Below, in pieces: positions 28,176 to 38,327 of a DNA stretch of 64,000 bases. The first letter of the stretch is position 1; every line of letters begins with the position of its first letter. This DNA is from Ruegeria atlantica (GTDB taxonomy: Bacteria; Pseudomonadota; Alphaproteobacteria; Rhodobacterales; Rhodobacteraceae). The notes under the pieces are model-generated. The model was given only the letters and a program-made list of their open reading frames with translations. It searched no databases and was not told the origin of the DNA. The stretch lies in the NCBI RefSeq assembly GCF_001458195.1, contig NZ_CYPU01000024.1:1-64000 (forward strand), written 5' to 3'. The translations under genes and the position numbers were made by a program.

Positions 28176-28535
28176 TCAGTCCGAAGGTGCCTGAGACCGC
28201 CTAAATGCCCGTTTCAACAAGTCCAGCTCCGCCCGCAACAAAGCGATTTCGGTCCGCAAATCATCCGCGGCTGATGCGCCCGCAATGATTGTGAATTCAC
28301 CGATCTTCTGTGATGTGTTTGCATCGGCTATTACAAAGCAATGAACCCCGTCGGCAATCGCGGTTGATGGCACTGGCACACTCAGCTCCCAACCACCATC
28401 GGTGGCGGTCATGAGTACACCCTCCAGCGCCTGCCCCATATAACGGACTTCGACATGCGGTTCAGTGTCGGCCTGTAGGTACCCGCGCCAGATGCCGTTT
28501 TCGAACAGGGTTGGGGTCAAGGTTGGTTGTGTCAT
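28176..28535 (-). CDS. Hypothetical protein with C-terminal helix
   Basis: A 119-aa protein. Residues 1-80 look like a small beta-domain (LFENGIWRGYLQ, MGQALEGVLMTATDGGWELS); the last 35 residues form a coiled coil (RTEIALLRAELDLLKRAFRR). An upstream ATG (28574) would add 13 residues overlapping the next gene's end. No recognised family. Downstream of, and overlapping or adjoining, the 253-aa gene, so likely co-expressed. Confidence 0.6.
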   Translation of the reverse strand: MTQPTLTPTLFENGIWRGYLQADTEPHVEVRYMGQALEGVLMTATDGGWELSVPVPSTAIADGVHCFVIADANTSQKIGEFTIIAGASAADDLRTEIALLRAELDLLKRAFRRSQAPSD

Positions 28536-28546
28536 TGCCAATGCTC

Positions 28547-29308
28547 TCACATGTCGGCGCGGTGGTGGCGACAAAGGGTCAGGTCCCGCAGAACTATGCG
28601 GTTCATCGCCGGATTGGTCAGAACCAGATCCAGCCAGATCTTGTCTATACGCCGTTCGTTCAGCGGCAAATTGGCAAGATCGAAATCCAGGACATTCGAA
28701 CTTGTCGACAAATCTATAGACCGTGGAACGGAATCAGTGTTTGGGCCGTGCCGAATATTCAATCGCGCGGTCACGTCCAGCGGACGTTCTGTTTCAATCT
28801 GGGCATCGACCCGCATCAGGTGCTGCCGCGTCAATCCTTGCACTGCCTCAGGCGGCAAATCCAGCGACACGGAAAGGAATGACCCCGCAAAGCCAAACAC
28901 TTCGACGCCAAGTCCAAAAGCGGCCAGGTCCTTTTCGTCCATGTTTCGTGCCTGTCGCACACTGATCTCGGATAGAGCGCAGTCGTGGAATATCTTTACC
29001 TGTTGATCCAACTCGACCTTACGCGGGATTGAGGCGAGACCAGGCCGGGGCAAGGGACCCCGCCACAAATCAGGTCGCCAGCACCAGTCAGTACCTAGCG
29101 GCTTGGGAAATTGCTTTGAGCCAATCAGGGGCAGCGTCAGTCTTTCGTTTGCTTCCCGTAGCAAACGGTCCAATTGCGCACGCAGTTTGCGCGCCTCGTC
29201 GCGCTGTTGACGCAATTGGGGGTTCGTGGCCCCGGCCGCGTCTTGAACGGCGCGTTGCCAACGCGCAATAGTTTTGCGGTGTAGATATCGTTCGAGAAGT
29301 TTGCCCAT
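28547..29308 (-). CDS. Conserved hypothetical protein (Rhodobacterales DUF6478-like)
   Basis: A 253-aa protein without signal peptide or membrane segment. The N-terminus is helical and basic (LLERYLHRKTIARWQRAV, then DEARKLRAQLDRLLREANER, a coiled coil at about 35-60). The rest is a beta-rich domain with WCWRPDLWRGPLPRPGLASI and FHDCALSEISVRQ. The C-terminus has two Cys/His in TLCRHHRADM. It resembles a family I recall only from Rhodobacterales; function unknown. The 245 bp to the divergent ABC-like gene hold its promoter region. Confidence 0.65.
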   Translation of the reverse strand: MGKLLERYLHRKTIARWQRAVQDAAGATNPQLRQQRDEARKLRAQLDRLLREANERLTLPLIGSKQFPKPLGTDWCWRPDLWRGPLPRPGLASIPRKVELDQQVKIFHDCALSEISVRQARNMDEKDLAAFGLGVEVFGFAGSFLSVSLDLPPEAVQGLTRQHLMRVDAQIETERPLDVTARLNIRHGPNTDSVPRSIDLSTSSNVLDFDLANLPLNERRIDKIWLDLVLTNPAMNRIVLRDLTLCRHHRADM

Positions 29309-29553
29309 GATCCCATCGTCTGAACTTGACCTTCTTTAGTCAAAGACAACGGCGAGGATAAGGCCGAATTGGTGAAATCCGCATAAAACTGCCCGACACT
29401 AACGTGGTTGTGACTGGGCGGTTTTGGTTGTGTCTGCTAAGGCCCCCATCGCCGTTCTTGCAATCACCTGGGACTGTGCGTACCGTCCGGCACCTGATTG
29501 CTTTGGATTATCCGAAAAACCGCGTACTAAATTCTTTGAGGCAAGGCCGGGGC

Positions 29554-32500
29554 ATGGAACCCACACTATTTTCGTTCATCTGGAAACACTCGAAAAAGCA
29601 GCAGCTTGTGCTGTTGTTTCTGACGGTATTGTCGTTTCCGTTTCTATACGCCTCGCTTGAGCTGCCAAAACAGATCATCAACGACGCAATTGGTGCGCCC
29701 AACGATAGCGTTACACTTTTTGGGTTCACCTTCACGCAGGTCCAATATCTGCTAATCCTCTGTTTTGCATTTTTGGCCACTGTAATCGCCAGCGGCTTGA
29801 TGAAGATGCGCATCAACACGATGAAGGGCATATTGGCCGAGCGTATGCTGCGCCGGCTTCGGTTCACGCTGATTCACCGCGCGATGCGATTCCCGAAATC
29901 GTATTTTGCCACCACCAGCCAAGGTGAACTTGTTTCAATGATCACCTCTGAGGCCGAACCGATGGGCGGCCTGATGGGTGATGCGATTGCCCAGCCGGTG
30001 TTCCAGTTTGGTCAGATGATGACCATTGTCACCTTTCTGTTCATGCAAAGCGTTTGGTTCGGTCTGGCCAGCATCGCGTTGATTCCGTTGCAGGCATGGC
30101 TGATCCCAAAACTGCAGCGCCAGATCAACCTGCTGAACAAGGAACGTATTCAGCAGGTCCGCCACCTGAGCTCGGAAATTGGCGAAAGCGCGGCGGGCAT
30201 CAGCGATTTGCGGGCCAATGGTGGCTGGCGCTATCGGTTGGCACAATTCAGCCATCGGTTGGGAACCTTGTTCGAGATCCGGTTCAAGATCTACAACAAG
30301 AAGTTCTTTATGAAGTTCCTCAACAATCTGATTACTCAGATGACGCCGTTCCTGTTCTATTCGGTCGGTGGCTATCTGGCGATCACGGGTGAGGTGACAG
30401 TGGGCGCGTTGGTCGCGGCGCTTGGGGCATACAAGGACCTTAGTGGCCCATGGAAAGACTTGCTGACCTATTACAACCAGGTTCAGGATATGTCTTTGCG
30501 CTGGGAAATCGTGATTGAACGTTTTGCCCCGGACAACATGATCCCTGAAGAGCTATTTGTGGGTGAGCCAGAGTCCATTCCGCATCTAAGCGGCGATATC
30601 GAACTGCGCAATGTAACAGTGCGCGATGATGACGGGAAAACCATCCTTGAAGATATCGACCTGACCATCCCCAAGGGTGCCCGCGTTGCTATTCAGTCGT
30701 CAAGCGCCGCCGAGCGCGGCGCGTTGGCGCAACTGCTGACACGAGAGCTTTTGCCGATACAAGGCAGCGTCACAATTGCGGGTCACGATCTGCTAAAACT
30801 CCATCAGACGGTAATTGCGGCGCGGATCGGCTATGCCTATTCGCGACCCTATCTGTTTGACGGGACTTTGGGCGATAACCTTTTGATGCCGTTGCGAACC
30901 CATCCACAACACGAACCCGACGCAAAGAAAGCCCCAAGCCGGTGGCAAATCGAAGCGGTGCGGGCCGGGAACCCTCCGGATTCCCTGTCGGATGAGTGGA
31001 TCGATCCCGGCCTGGCAGGGTTGGAAGACATCGAGGATATCCGCAACTGGTGGTTCCAGCTGGTCGAGGCGATGGGCATCGACGAGTTCATGTTCCGCCG
31101 GACATTACGTACCCAGTTCGATCCAGTGCAACATTCTGCCCTTGCGCGTGATATCGTAAATCTGCGCGACACGGTCGCGCAGAGGTTGGAAGAAAAAGAC
31201 CTGGCGCGGTATGTCTATCGGTTCGAACCGGACCGCTTTAACCCGGCTGTTCCGCTGGGGGGCAACCTGCTGTTTGCCGCTCCGTCCCGCGATATCTCAC
31301 CGGATATTCTGGCGGGCGATGATCGGTTCATGTGGATGCTGCGCCATCACGATCTGGACGATGACGCAATGAGCATTGCAAGCGCGGTGCTGGAAACACT
31401 GCACCAGACGTTTGGGCGGGACGGGGCAGATCACCCGCTGTTCCTTCGTCTGGGTATGGCCAAGGATATGTTCCACCGTCTGCTTGATATCGAGGACCGG
31501 CGCAAAGCCAAAGGGGATGAAGCAATCAGTGAGGGCGAGCGTGCCTTGTTGCTGACCGTTCCGTTCCTGCTGACCGCGGAACAGATCGGGCCTGATTTTC
31601 CGGACGAGTACAAAGATAAGATCTTGGCCATCCGATGGGGGCAAGCGGAACAGCTGCGTGCCTCGATGGATGGGATGTTCGTTCCGGTCACGCCGGATGC
31701 ATATATTGAACGCATGACTGTCATGGAAAATGCCCTGTTCGGGCGGGTTTCTTTGATGGCCGGGGCGCACACGGATGAAATCGAAGATGTCGTCGCCGAA
31801 GCCATGAACGAAGCTGGCCTGCGCCGCCGGGCGGCAGCCATTATCTATGACCTGCCCTCGGGTCTGGGTGGGAATAATCTGCCGACGGTATTTCAGGAAC
31901 GCGCCGCGTTCTCGCGCGCTGGAATCAAGCGTCCTGATGTGTTGATCCTGGACAAAGCTCTGGCCAGCCATGATTCCGAGAGCAGGCTGAGAACCCGGCT
32001 GAAACTGCGGGAATTGTTGCCGGATTCCATCATGGTCTTCATGGAGGATTACTTTGCCCATCCCGAAGCCTATGATCTGTTCGTCGAGATCAAGGATGGT
32101 CGAATTGACGGCGTCTCGCGGACCCGCCCAGAAGAAGAGGCCAGCTCAACGGATGACCTGAGCCGTAAACTCAAGATTATCTCGTCGACCGAGCTGTTTT
32201 CCGGCATTGACGGTCGCAACCAGCGCCTTCTGGCGTTTTCGGCGCAATGGTACGATGCCGCAGCCGGACAGATCATCTTCTCCGAAGGGCAAACGCCAGA
32301 TGCCGCTTATCTGTGTATTTCAGGCGAAGCTGACCTGATCTGGAATGAAGGGAACGGAACCGCGCGTACGATCTCGGTCATCGAGCCGGGGCGTCTGATC
32401 GGAGACTTGTCGATTATCACGGGCGAAATTCGGCAATTTGATTTGGTCGCGGTCAAGAATTGTTCGTTCCTGCGCATTGGGGCCGAGGAATTGCGCGCAG

Positions 32501-32652
32501 TTATTGAAAGTGACGCAGGTGTTGCAATGCAGCTGCTGCAAACGGTTGCCGGCTATCTGACTACGATTTCCAAAAGGCTAAACGCCGCCAATGCAACCTC
32601 ATTGATCTTCGATGATGACGAGCCGAACCGGGACACGGCCGACAATGTCTGA
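29554..32652 (+). CDS. ABC-exporter-like protein with degenerate ATPase motifs and C-terminal cNMP-binding domain
   Basis: A 1032-aa membrane protein. Residues 1-330 form an ABC-exporter transmembrane domain with six hydrophobic segments (KQQLVLLFLTVLSFPFLYAS onwards). The nucleotide domain is odd: where Walker A should read GxxGxGKST it has AIQSSSAAERGALAQLL (about 378-394); the signature LSGGQ is replaced by GLGGNNLPTVFQER (about 770) and the Walker B end is LILDKALASHD with Lys in place of the catalytic Glu (about 797). A 290-residue insert, helical and acidic, separates the two halves. Residues about 880-1010 form a cyclic-nucleotide-binding fold (IIFSEGQTPDAAYLCISGEA, GRLIGDLSIITGE). ATP hydrolysis looks impossible by the usual mechanism. 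ATG 29554 is chosen because the family transmembrane start follows. Overlaps the CPBP gene by 8 bp. Confidence 0.85.
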   Translation: MEPTLFSFIWKHSKKQQLVLLFLTVLSFPFLYASLELPKQIINDAIGAPNDSVTLFGFTFTQVQYLLILCFAFLATVIASGLMKMRINTMKGILAERMLRRLRFTLIHRAMRFPKSYFATTSQGELVSMITSEAEPMGGLMGDAIAQPVFQFGQMMTIVTFLFMQSVWFGLASIALIPLQAWLIPKLQRQINLLNKERIQQVRHLSSEIGESAAGISDLRANGGWRYRLAQFSHRLGTLFEIRFKIYNKKFFMKFLNNLITQMTPFLFYSVGGYLAITGEVTVGALVAALGAYKDLSGPWKDLLTYYNQVQDMSLRWEIVIERFAPDNMIPEELFVGEPESIPHLSGDIELRNVTVRDDDGKTILEDIDLTIPKGARVAIQSSSAAERGALAQLLTRELLPIQGSVTIAGHDLLKLHQTVIAARIGYAYSRPYLFDGTLGDNLLMPLRTHPQHEPDAKKAPSRWQIEAVRAGNPPDSLSDEWIDPGLAGLEDIEDIRNWWFQLVEAMGIDEFMFRRTLRTQFDPVQHSALARDIVNLRDTVAQRLEEKDLARYVYRFEPDRFNPAVPLGGNLLFAAPSRDISPDILAGDDRFMWMLRHHDLDDDAMSIASAVLETLHQTFGRDGADHPLFLRLGMAKDMFHRLLDIEDRRKAKGDEAISEGERALLLTVPFLLTAEQIGPDFPDEYKDKILAIRWGQAEQLRASMDGMFVPVTPDAYIERMTVMENALFGRVSLMAGAHTDEIEDVVAEAMNEAGLRRRAAAIIYDLPSGLGGNNLPTVFQERAAFSRAGIKRPDVLILDKALASHDSESRLRTRLKLRELLPDSIMVFMEDYFAHPEAYDLFVEIKDGRIDGVSRTRPEEEASSTDDLSRKLKIISSTELFSGIDGRNQRLLAFSAQWYDAAAGQIIFSEGQTPDAAYLCISGEADLIWNEGNGTARTISVIEPGRLIGDLSIITGEIRQFDLVAVKNCSFLRIGAEELRAVIESDAGVAMQLLQTVAGYLTTISKRLNAANATSLIFDDDEPNRDTADNV

Positions 32653-33541
32653 CGCCCGCCCCGGCAGATACATAGCGCATGAACGACTTGTTGCACCTTC
32701 GCGCGCACGGCCAGAGCTTTGGCGCCTGCTGGTCGGGCTGACCATTGTTGGCGTGGTTGGCATCCTTCTGAACTTTCTACTTTTTGGATTGGTTGCGGGT
32801 CTTGGATCCGTCGAATGGGCCCAAGGTTTGCTGACCGGCGCATCCCCGGTTGCACTTTTGGTGCTACTGGCAAGCTTTGGCTTCATCACATTGGGCGTGT
32901 CCATCGCTGCAAAACGCCTACAACATCGAACTCTGAGCTCAATCTGTGGTCCATGGCGCGAGGGCATTGGGCAATTCTGGAATGTATTTAAGGCATTGCT
33001 GATCGTTGGGATCGTCGTGGCCATCTTGCCGCCATATGGCATGGGCGCAACGCTGACGCAGAATTTGGCACTGTCGACCTGGCTGTTGTTTCTGCCTTTC
33101 TCGCTATTTGCAGTGCTGATTCAGACAAGCGCTGAAGAGGTGCTTTTTCGGGGTTACATCCAGCAAAGTCTGGCAGCGCGATTCCGATCGCCGGTTATTT
33201 GGTTGGGCGTACCGTCGATTTTGTTCGCGGCAGGTCACTATGCCCCCGGCGCGGCCGGAGACAACGCGCTATTGGTTGCCGTGTGGTCCGGGATGTTCGG
33301 CCTGATGGCGGCGGATCTGACGGCACGGTCAGGGACGTTGGGGCCTGCTATCGCATTGCACCTGTTCAATAATATGGTCGCTCTGCTGTTTGTTTCCTTA
33401 CCCGATGGCTTAAGTGGTCTGGCATTGTATCTGCTTCCTTACGACATGTCGGATACCGGGGCGCTGCGGCAATGGCTGTATGTGGATTTTGCTGTGATGA
33501 TCGTCAGTTGGCTAACAGCGCGGGTTGCGCTCAGGCGTTGA
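32645..33541 (+). CDS. CPBP-family intramembrane glutamic endopeptidase
   Basis: A 298-aa membrane protein with about seven hydrophobic segments. The Abi/CAAX protease motifs are complete: EEVLFRGYIQQ (motif 1), FAAGHYAPG (motif 2, His) and ALHLFNNMVAL (motif 3, HxxxN). Bacterial members process or regulate membrane proteins or peptides; target unknown. Start overlaps the ABC-like gene by 8 bp, suggesting joint expression. Confidence 0.85.
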   Translation: MSDARPGRYIAHERLVAPSRARPELWRLLVGLTIVGVVGILLNFLLFGLVAGLGSVEWAQGLLTGASPVALLVLLASFGFITLGVSIAAKRLQHRTLSSICGPWREGIGQFWNVFKALLIVGIVVAILPPYGMGATLTQNLALSTWLLFLPFSLFAVLIQTSAEEVLFRGYIQQSLAARFRSPVIWLGVPSILFAAGHYAPGAAGDNALLVAVWSGMFGLMAADLTARSGTLGPAIALHLFNNMVALLFVSLPDGLSGLALYLLPYDMSDTGALRQWLYVDFAVMIVSWLTARVALRR

Positions 33542-33601
33542 TTGCATTTCTTTCCGTAGCGTCTTATTTGACGTCAAAGCCGCACAAGCCAAGGTTCCGA
33601 T

Positions 33602-34534
33602 ATGAACTGGATTACAAACTACGTCCGCCCCCGGATCAACTCGATCTTCTCGCGCCGGGAAGTGCCTGAGAATCTTTGGCATAAATGCGATGAATGCGGA
33701 ACCATGCTGTTTCACCGTGAGCTGGCAGAAAACCAGAATGTCTGCACCCAGTGCGATCATCACATGGCGATCACTCCGCGCGAGCGGTTCGGTCATCTGT
33801 TTGATGGTGGAATCTTTACCGAGGTCGAGGTTCCCGCGCCCAAAGACGATCCGCTGCAATTCCGCGATCAGAAAAAGTACCCCGACCGGATGAAAGCCGC
33901 CCAAAAGAAAACGGGCGAGAAAGAAGCGATGTTGGTCGCCCTGGGTGAAATTGGCCGAACCCCGATTGTGGCAGCTGCGCAGGACTTTTCGTTCATGGGC
34001 GGATCCATGGGCATGTATGTCGGCAACGCGATCATCGCGGCCGCGCAAGAGGCGGTGAAGCTAAAGCGCCCGCTGATCCTGTTTTCGGCCGCTGGCGGCG
34101 CACGGATGCAGGAAGGTATCCTGAGCCTGATGCAGATGCCCCGCACAACCGTGGCAGTAGAAATGCTGAAAGAGGCAAATCTGCCCTACATCGTAGTGCT
34201 GACTCACCCAACGACGGGCGGTGTGACGGCTTCATACGCGATGCTGGGTGATGTCCATATCTCAGAGCCCAATGCGCTGATCTGTTTTGCCGGTCCGCGT
34301 GTGATCGAACAGACGATCCGGGAAAAGCTGCCCGAAGGGTTTCAGCGTGCCGAATACCTGTTGGACCACGGCATGTTGGACCGCGTGACCAAGCGGACCG
34401 AAATGCGCGATGAGCTGATCACGATCACGCGGATGTTGATGAACCAGTCTCCGGCGGTCAAAGGCGATCTGCCAGCGCCCGAATCCGAAGATGCAGTGGC
34501 AGAAGCCCCGGCTGAAGACGCGGAAGAGAAATGA
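33602..34534 (+). CDS. accD: Acetyl-CoA carboxylase carboxyltransferase subunit beta
   Basis: A 310-aa subunit of the carboxyltransferase that makes malonyl-CoA with AccA. N-terminal zinc ribbon [16 protein letters not shown] / [10 protein letters not shown] (residues about 24-50), then the crotonase-like core with [25 protein letters not shown] and [16 protein letters not shown]. The last 25 residues are acidic and Ala-rich. Stop overlaps folC by ATGA. Confidence 0.97.
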   Translation: MNWITNYVRPRINSIFSRREVPENLWHKCDECGTMLFHRELAENQNVCTQCDHHMAITPRERFGHLFDGGIFTEVEVPAPKDDPLQFRDQKKYPDRMKAAQKKTGEKEAMLVALGEIGRTPIVAAAQDFSFMGGSMGMYVGNAIIAAAQEAVKLKRPLILFSAAGGARMQEGILSLMQMPRTTVAVEMLKEANLPYIVVLTHPTTGGVTASYAMLGDVHISEPNALICFAGPRVIEQTIREKLPEGFQRAEYLLDHGMLDRVTKRTEMRDELITITRMLMNQSPAVKGDLPAPESEDAVAEAPAEDAEEK

Positions 34535-35805
34535 CCCCTCAGACATCGGACGTCATCCTGGAAAGGATGATGGCGCTGCATCCCAAGATCATTGACCTGA
34601 CCTTGGATCGTGTCTGGCGTCTGCTGACCGCGCTGGACAATCCGCAAAACAAATTGCCGCCGGTGATTCACATCGCGGGAACCAACGGCAAGGGCTCGAC
34701 CCAGGCCATGATCCGAGCGGGGCTGGAAGGGGCAGGGCGGACCGCCCATGCCTACACCTCACCCCACCTGGCCCGGTTTCATGAGCGTATTCGTCTGGCG
34801 GGTGAACTGATTTCCGAACCGGATCTGACAGCGGTTCTGGACGAATGTTATGCCGCCAATGGTGGCGAGAACATCACGTATTTTGAGATCACGACCTGCG
34901 CGGCCCTGCTGGCTTTTGCCCGGTCCAAGGCGGACTACACGTTGCTTGAAGTCGGGTTGGGTGGCCGGTTGGATGCGACCAATGTCATTCACGACCCGGC
35001 GGCAACGGTCATCACGCCGGTTTCAATCGACCATGAACAGTTTCTGGGCGATACCTTGGGCAAAATCGCGGCGGAAAAGGCCGGCATCATCAAGCCCGGT
35101 GTTCCCTGCATCGTTGGCCCGCAAAAGGATGAGGCGCTGGAGGTCATTGAATACACTGCCGCGCGTCTGGGTGCACCTTTGTTGGTGCATGGCCAACACT
35201 GGCACGTCACCGAAGAAAACGGGCGGCTCGTCTATCAGGACGAAACTGGCCTGCGCGATCTACCGCTGCCAAATCTGTTGGGCGCACATCAGTATCAAAA
35301 TGCCGGTGCTGCGCTAGCGGTCTTGCGTTATCTGGATCTTGGGGAAGACGCCTATGAGGCTGCGGTGACCAAGGCTGAATGGCCAGCCCGCATGCAGCGA
35401 TTGAAAACCGGCCCTCTGGTCGAACAGGCCCCCGAGGCCGAGCTCTGGCTGGATGGCGGTCACAACGCGGCCGCAGGTTTGGCATTGGCCGATCTACTGG
35501 CGAAGCTGCCTGCACGTCCAACCCATATGATCTGTGGGATGTTGAACACAAAGGACGTCACCGGGTATCTGGCTCCGCTTGCCGCACAGGCGCAAAGCCT
35601 GACGGCAGTCTCTATCCCGGGTGAGGTCAATACGCTGAGCGCAGACGACACCGCTGAAGCCGCCTCTCGGGTTGGGCTAGCAGCGTCTACTGCCAATAGT
35701 GTGGCCGAAGCCCTGAGAAAAATTACTGAAGATGACCCGCAGGTGCGGGTTCTGATCTGTGGATCACTGTACCTGGCCGGTAATATTCTGCGCGAGAACG
35801 GCTGA
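34531..35805 (+). CDS. folC: Bifunctional dihydrofolate/folylpolyglutamate synthase
   Basis: A 424-aa Mur-ligase-like enzyme adding Glu to dihydropteroate and folates. P-loop [15 protein letters not shown] (about 47-61), [32 protein letters not shown] (substrate loop), and C-terminal [14 protein letters not shown]. Usual partner of accD in this group. The 77 bp to zapE contain no terminator I can see. Confidence 0.96.
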   Translation: MTPQTSDVILERMMALHPKIIDLTLDRVWRLLTALDNPQNKLPPVIHIAGTNGKGSTQAMIRAGLEGAGRTAHAYTSPHLARFHERIRLAGELISEPDLTAVLDECYAANGGENITYFEITTCAALLAFARSKADYTLLEVGLGGRLDATNVIHDPAATVITPVSIDHEQFLGDTLGKIAAEKAGIIKPGVPCIVGPQKDEALEVIEYTAARLGAPLLVHGQHWHVTEENGRLVYQDETGLRDLPLPNLLGAHQYQNAGAALAVLRYLDLGEDAYEAAVTKAEWPARMQRLKTGPLVEQAPEAELWLDGGHNAAAGLALADLLAKLPARPTHMICGMLNTKDVTGYLAPLAAQAQSLTAVSIPGEVNTLSADDTAEAASRVGLAASTANSVAEALRKITEDDPQVRVLICGSLYLAGNILRENG

Positions 35806-35882
35806 AAAAGGCGCATCCGCACAGCTTCATCTGGCCAAAATATCCCGGGGGTGTCGCGCAAAGCACGGCGGGGGCAGCGCCC

Positions 35883-36941
35883 CTATTGCCCCCAATCCTG
35901 ATCCTGCATCTCGCGCAGGCGCGACGCGGTGCGTTCAAACTCAAATGTGCCTTCACCTTCGACATACAGCATCTCGGGCTCTGCCGCAGCTGAACAGATC
36001 AAGCGGACTTTTCCCTCATACAGTGCATCGATCAACGTTACGAACCGTTTGGCTTCGTTAAAATTATTGCGCGACAGGCGCGGGATGTCCTCAAGGACCA
36101 GAACTTTGACCTCTTCCGCGATAGCAAGATAATCTGCCGGGCCCAGCATCCTTCCACAAAGGTCGTAAAAACTGGCCCGCGCCACGCCATTTCGAAAGGC
36201 GGGCAGTTCTACCGCACGACCGTTGACCTGCAGGATCAGCGGGTCCGCCGTCCCCCCGGCCAGGTCGATCCAGACGCTGCGAATGCTCGCGCGTGCTTCG
36301 GGGCCTATGGGTGTAAAGTAAACAGGTGCGCCTTCCAGTCGGTTTTGGCGGTAATCCGTGGGTGAGATCAGCTCCCATACCTCAAGCTGTTCTTTGATAT
36401 GTGCGATGAAGGGCAAAAATAGCTGACGGTTTAGCCCGTCCTTGTACAGGTTATCCGGATGGCGGTTTGATGTCGTCACGACCACGGTGCCACCTTCATG
36501 CAGCAGATCGAACAGACGACCAACAATCATCGCGTCCGTGATATCGGTGATTTGCATTTCGTCAAATGCTAGTACGCGCGCGGACTTGATCACCGAGGCG
36601 GCGACAGGGGCCAGTGCGTCCTCGACCCCGTCCTTACGGGCCTTGTGCATGCCTGCGTGGATTTCCTGCATAAAGGCGTGAAAATGCACTCGGCGGGCGG
36701 GGATGTCTGCCAAAGAGTCGACGAACATATCCATCAGCATGGATTTTCCGCGCCCGACTCCGCCCCACAGATATAAACCCTTGGGCGGCGGCGGGGCTTT
36801 TCGAAAGAACCCCCGTTTCACAGGTTCGGCCAATGCCGCCCGGATACGTTCGAAATGAGGAAGAACGGCCTCTTGAGCGTCGTCTCTGGTCAGGGTGCCG
36901 TCGGCCACCTGCGTGTCATAAAGCGATATCAAACCCGTCAT
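35883..36941 (-). CDS. zapE: Cell division AFG1-like ATPase ZapE
   Basis: A 352-aa cytosolic P-loop ATPase, implicated in Z-ring control and membrane protein turnover. Walker A in LWGGVGRGKSMLMDMF (about 85-100), Walker B in RVLAFDEMQITDITDAM, sensor VVTTSNRHPDNLYKDGLNR, and C-terminal SCAAEPEMLY-type ending with EFERTASRLREMQ. ATG 36941 (MTGLISLYDTQV) is preferred; in-frame ATGs at 36953 and 37001 also exist. Divergent from the MFS gene. Confidence 0.92.
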   Translation of the reverse strand: MTGLISLYDTQVADGTLTRDDAQEAVLPHFERIRAALAEPVKRGFFRKAPPPPKGLYLWGGVGRGKSMLMDMFVDSLADIPARRVHFHAFMQEIHAGMHKARKDGVEDALAPVAASVIKSARVLAFDEMQITDITDAMIVGRLFDLLHEGGTVVVTTSNRHPDNLYKDGLNRQLFLPFIAHIKEQLEVWELISPTDYRQNRLEGAPVYFTPIGPEARASIRSVWIDLAGGTADPLILQVNGRAVELPAFRNGVARASFYDLCGRMLGPADYLAIAEEVKVLVLEDIPRLSRNNFNEAKRFVTLIDALYEGKVRLICSAAAEPEMLYVEGEGTFEFERTASRLREMQDQDWGQ

Positions 36942-37087
36942 GTTTTGAGGCATAGCGCCCGGTTTGCCCGTTGAAAAGCAGCCATTTCTCGGACGCATCA
37001 ATTTTGCTGATCCGTGATCGCAAAACTCCTGAATTGACGCACAACCTAAACGCGGTAACGTCTGGTTCTTGAACGCCCGAGGACCTA

Positions 37088-38326
37088 ATGCCCCAACACA
37101 CGCGCTTGCTGAACCCCATCCTGATCGTCGGATGTATCATCATCACCGTCAGTTTTGCCGTGCGCGCATCGTTTGGCGTGTTTCAGATCCCCATCGCAGA
37201 TGAATTCGGCTGGCTGCGCTCGGACTTCTCGATGGCAATCGCAATTCAGAATTTGGCCTGGGGCATTGGGCAGCCGGTTTTCGGGGCCATCGCCGAAAAG
37301 GTCGGCGACAGGCGCGCAATTATTCTAGGGGCTCTGACCTACGCGGCGGGTATGGTTCTGTCGGCCTGGTCCGTCACTCCGTTCGAGCACCAAATGTACG
37401 CATGGCTTGTGGGGTTCGGTATCGCGGGAACAGGATTTGGCGTGGTGCTTGCCGTGGTGGCGCGGGCATCGTCGGACGAAAACCGCTCTATGTCGCTTGC
37501 GATTATCACAGCTGCTGGCAGTTTCGGTCAGGTTCTGGGGGCGCCTACAGCCGAATGGATGCTGAGCTTTATGCCTTGGCAGCAGGTGTTCATTGTATTC
37601 GCTGCAGCGATCTTGGCACTGGTGCTGACACTGCCGTTCATGCGCGCCCCTCAGACTGCCAGTAAAGCAGAGATTGAAGAAAGCATGAGTCAGATCCTGA
37701 CCAGGGCATTCCGCGATCCATCCTATACGCTGATCTTTTTGGGCTTTTTCAGCTGCGGTTATCAGCTTGGCTTCATCACCGCACATTTCCCCGCTTTCGT
37801 GACAGAGATGTGCGGACCTATACAACCCGGTGGCGTTCTGCATTCTATTGGCATCACAACCACATCAGCACTAGGGGCCGTGTCAATTTCATTGATAGGC
37901 CTGGCAAATATCGCGGGCACACTGCTGGCGGGTTGGGCCGGGAACCACTTTCCCAAAAAATACCTTCTGGCAGGTGTCTATACGGCGCGCACACTTGCGG
38001 CGGCGGCCTTCATCGTGTTCCCGATCACGCCCCTGTCGGTCATCGTGTTTTCGCTGGTCATGGGTTCGCTTTGGCTTGCCACCGTTCCGCTTACTTCGGG
38101 GTTGGTCGCGCATCTCTACGGACTGCGCTACATGGGAACGCTGTATGGGATTATCTTTTTCAGCCACCAGGTCGGTAGTTTCCTGGGCGTCTGGTTGGGC
38201 GGGCGCATGTATGACCAGTACGGCGACTACACCATGGTCTGGTGGATCGGAGTCGCAATTGGGGCGTTCAGTGCCATCGTCCACCTTCCCATTCGCGAAA
38301 ACCGCCCAACGCCCGTCACCGTCTGA
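37088..38326 (+). CDS. MFS transporter, 12-helix carrier
   Basis: A 412-aa inner-membrane carrier of the OFA/monocarboxylate-like type: 12 hydrophobic segments, RASFGVFQIPIADEFGW at helix 1, GAIAEKVGDRRAI in the helix 2-3 loop, and ASSDENRSMSLAIITAAGSF in helix 5. C-terminal half has HLYGLRYMGTLYGIIFFSHQ, common in oxalate/formate and monocarboxylate carriers. Substrate cannot be read from sequence. Stop abuts the convergent HAD gene by one base, with no room for a terminator. Confidence 0.85.
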   Translation: MPQHTRLLNPILIVGCIIITVSFAVRASFGVFQIPIADEFGWLRSDFSMAIAIQNLAWGIGQPVFGAIAEKVGDRRAIILGALTYAAGMVLSAWSVTPFEHQMYAWLVGFGIAGTGFGVVLAVVARASSDENRSMSLAIITAAGSFGQVLGAPTAEWMLSFMPWQQVFIVFAAAILALVLTLPFMRAPQTASKAEIEESMSQILTRAFRDPSYTLIFLGFFSCGYQLGFITAHFPAFVTEMCGPIQPGGVLHSIGITTTSALGAVSISLIGLANIAGTLLAGWAGNHFPKKYLLAGVYTARTLAAAAFIVFPITPLSVIVFSLVMGSLWLATVPLTSGLVAHLYGLRYMGTLYGIIFFSHQVGSFLGVWLGGRMYDQYGDYTMVWWIGVAIGAFSAIVHLPIRENRPTPVTV

Positions 38327-38327
38327 G

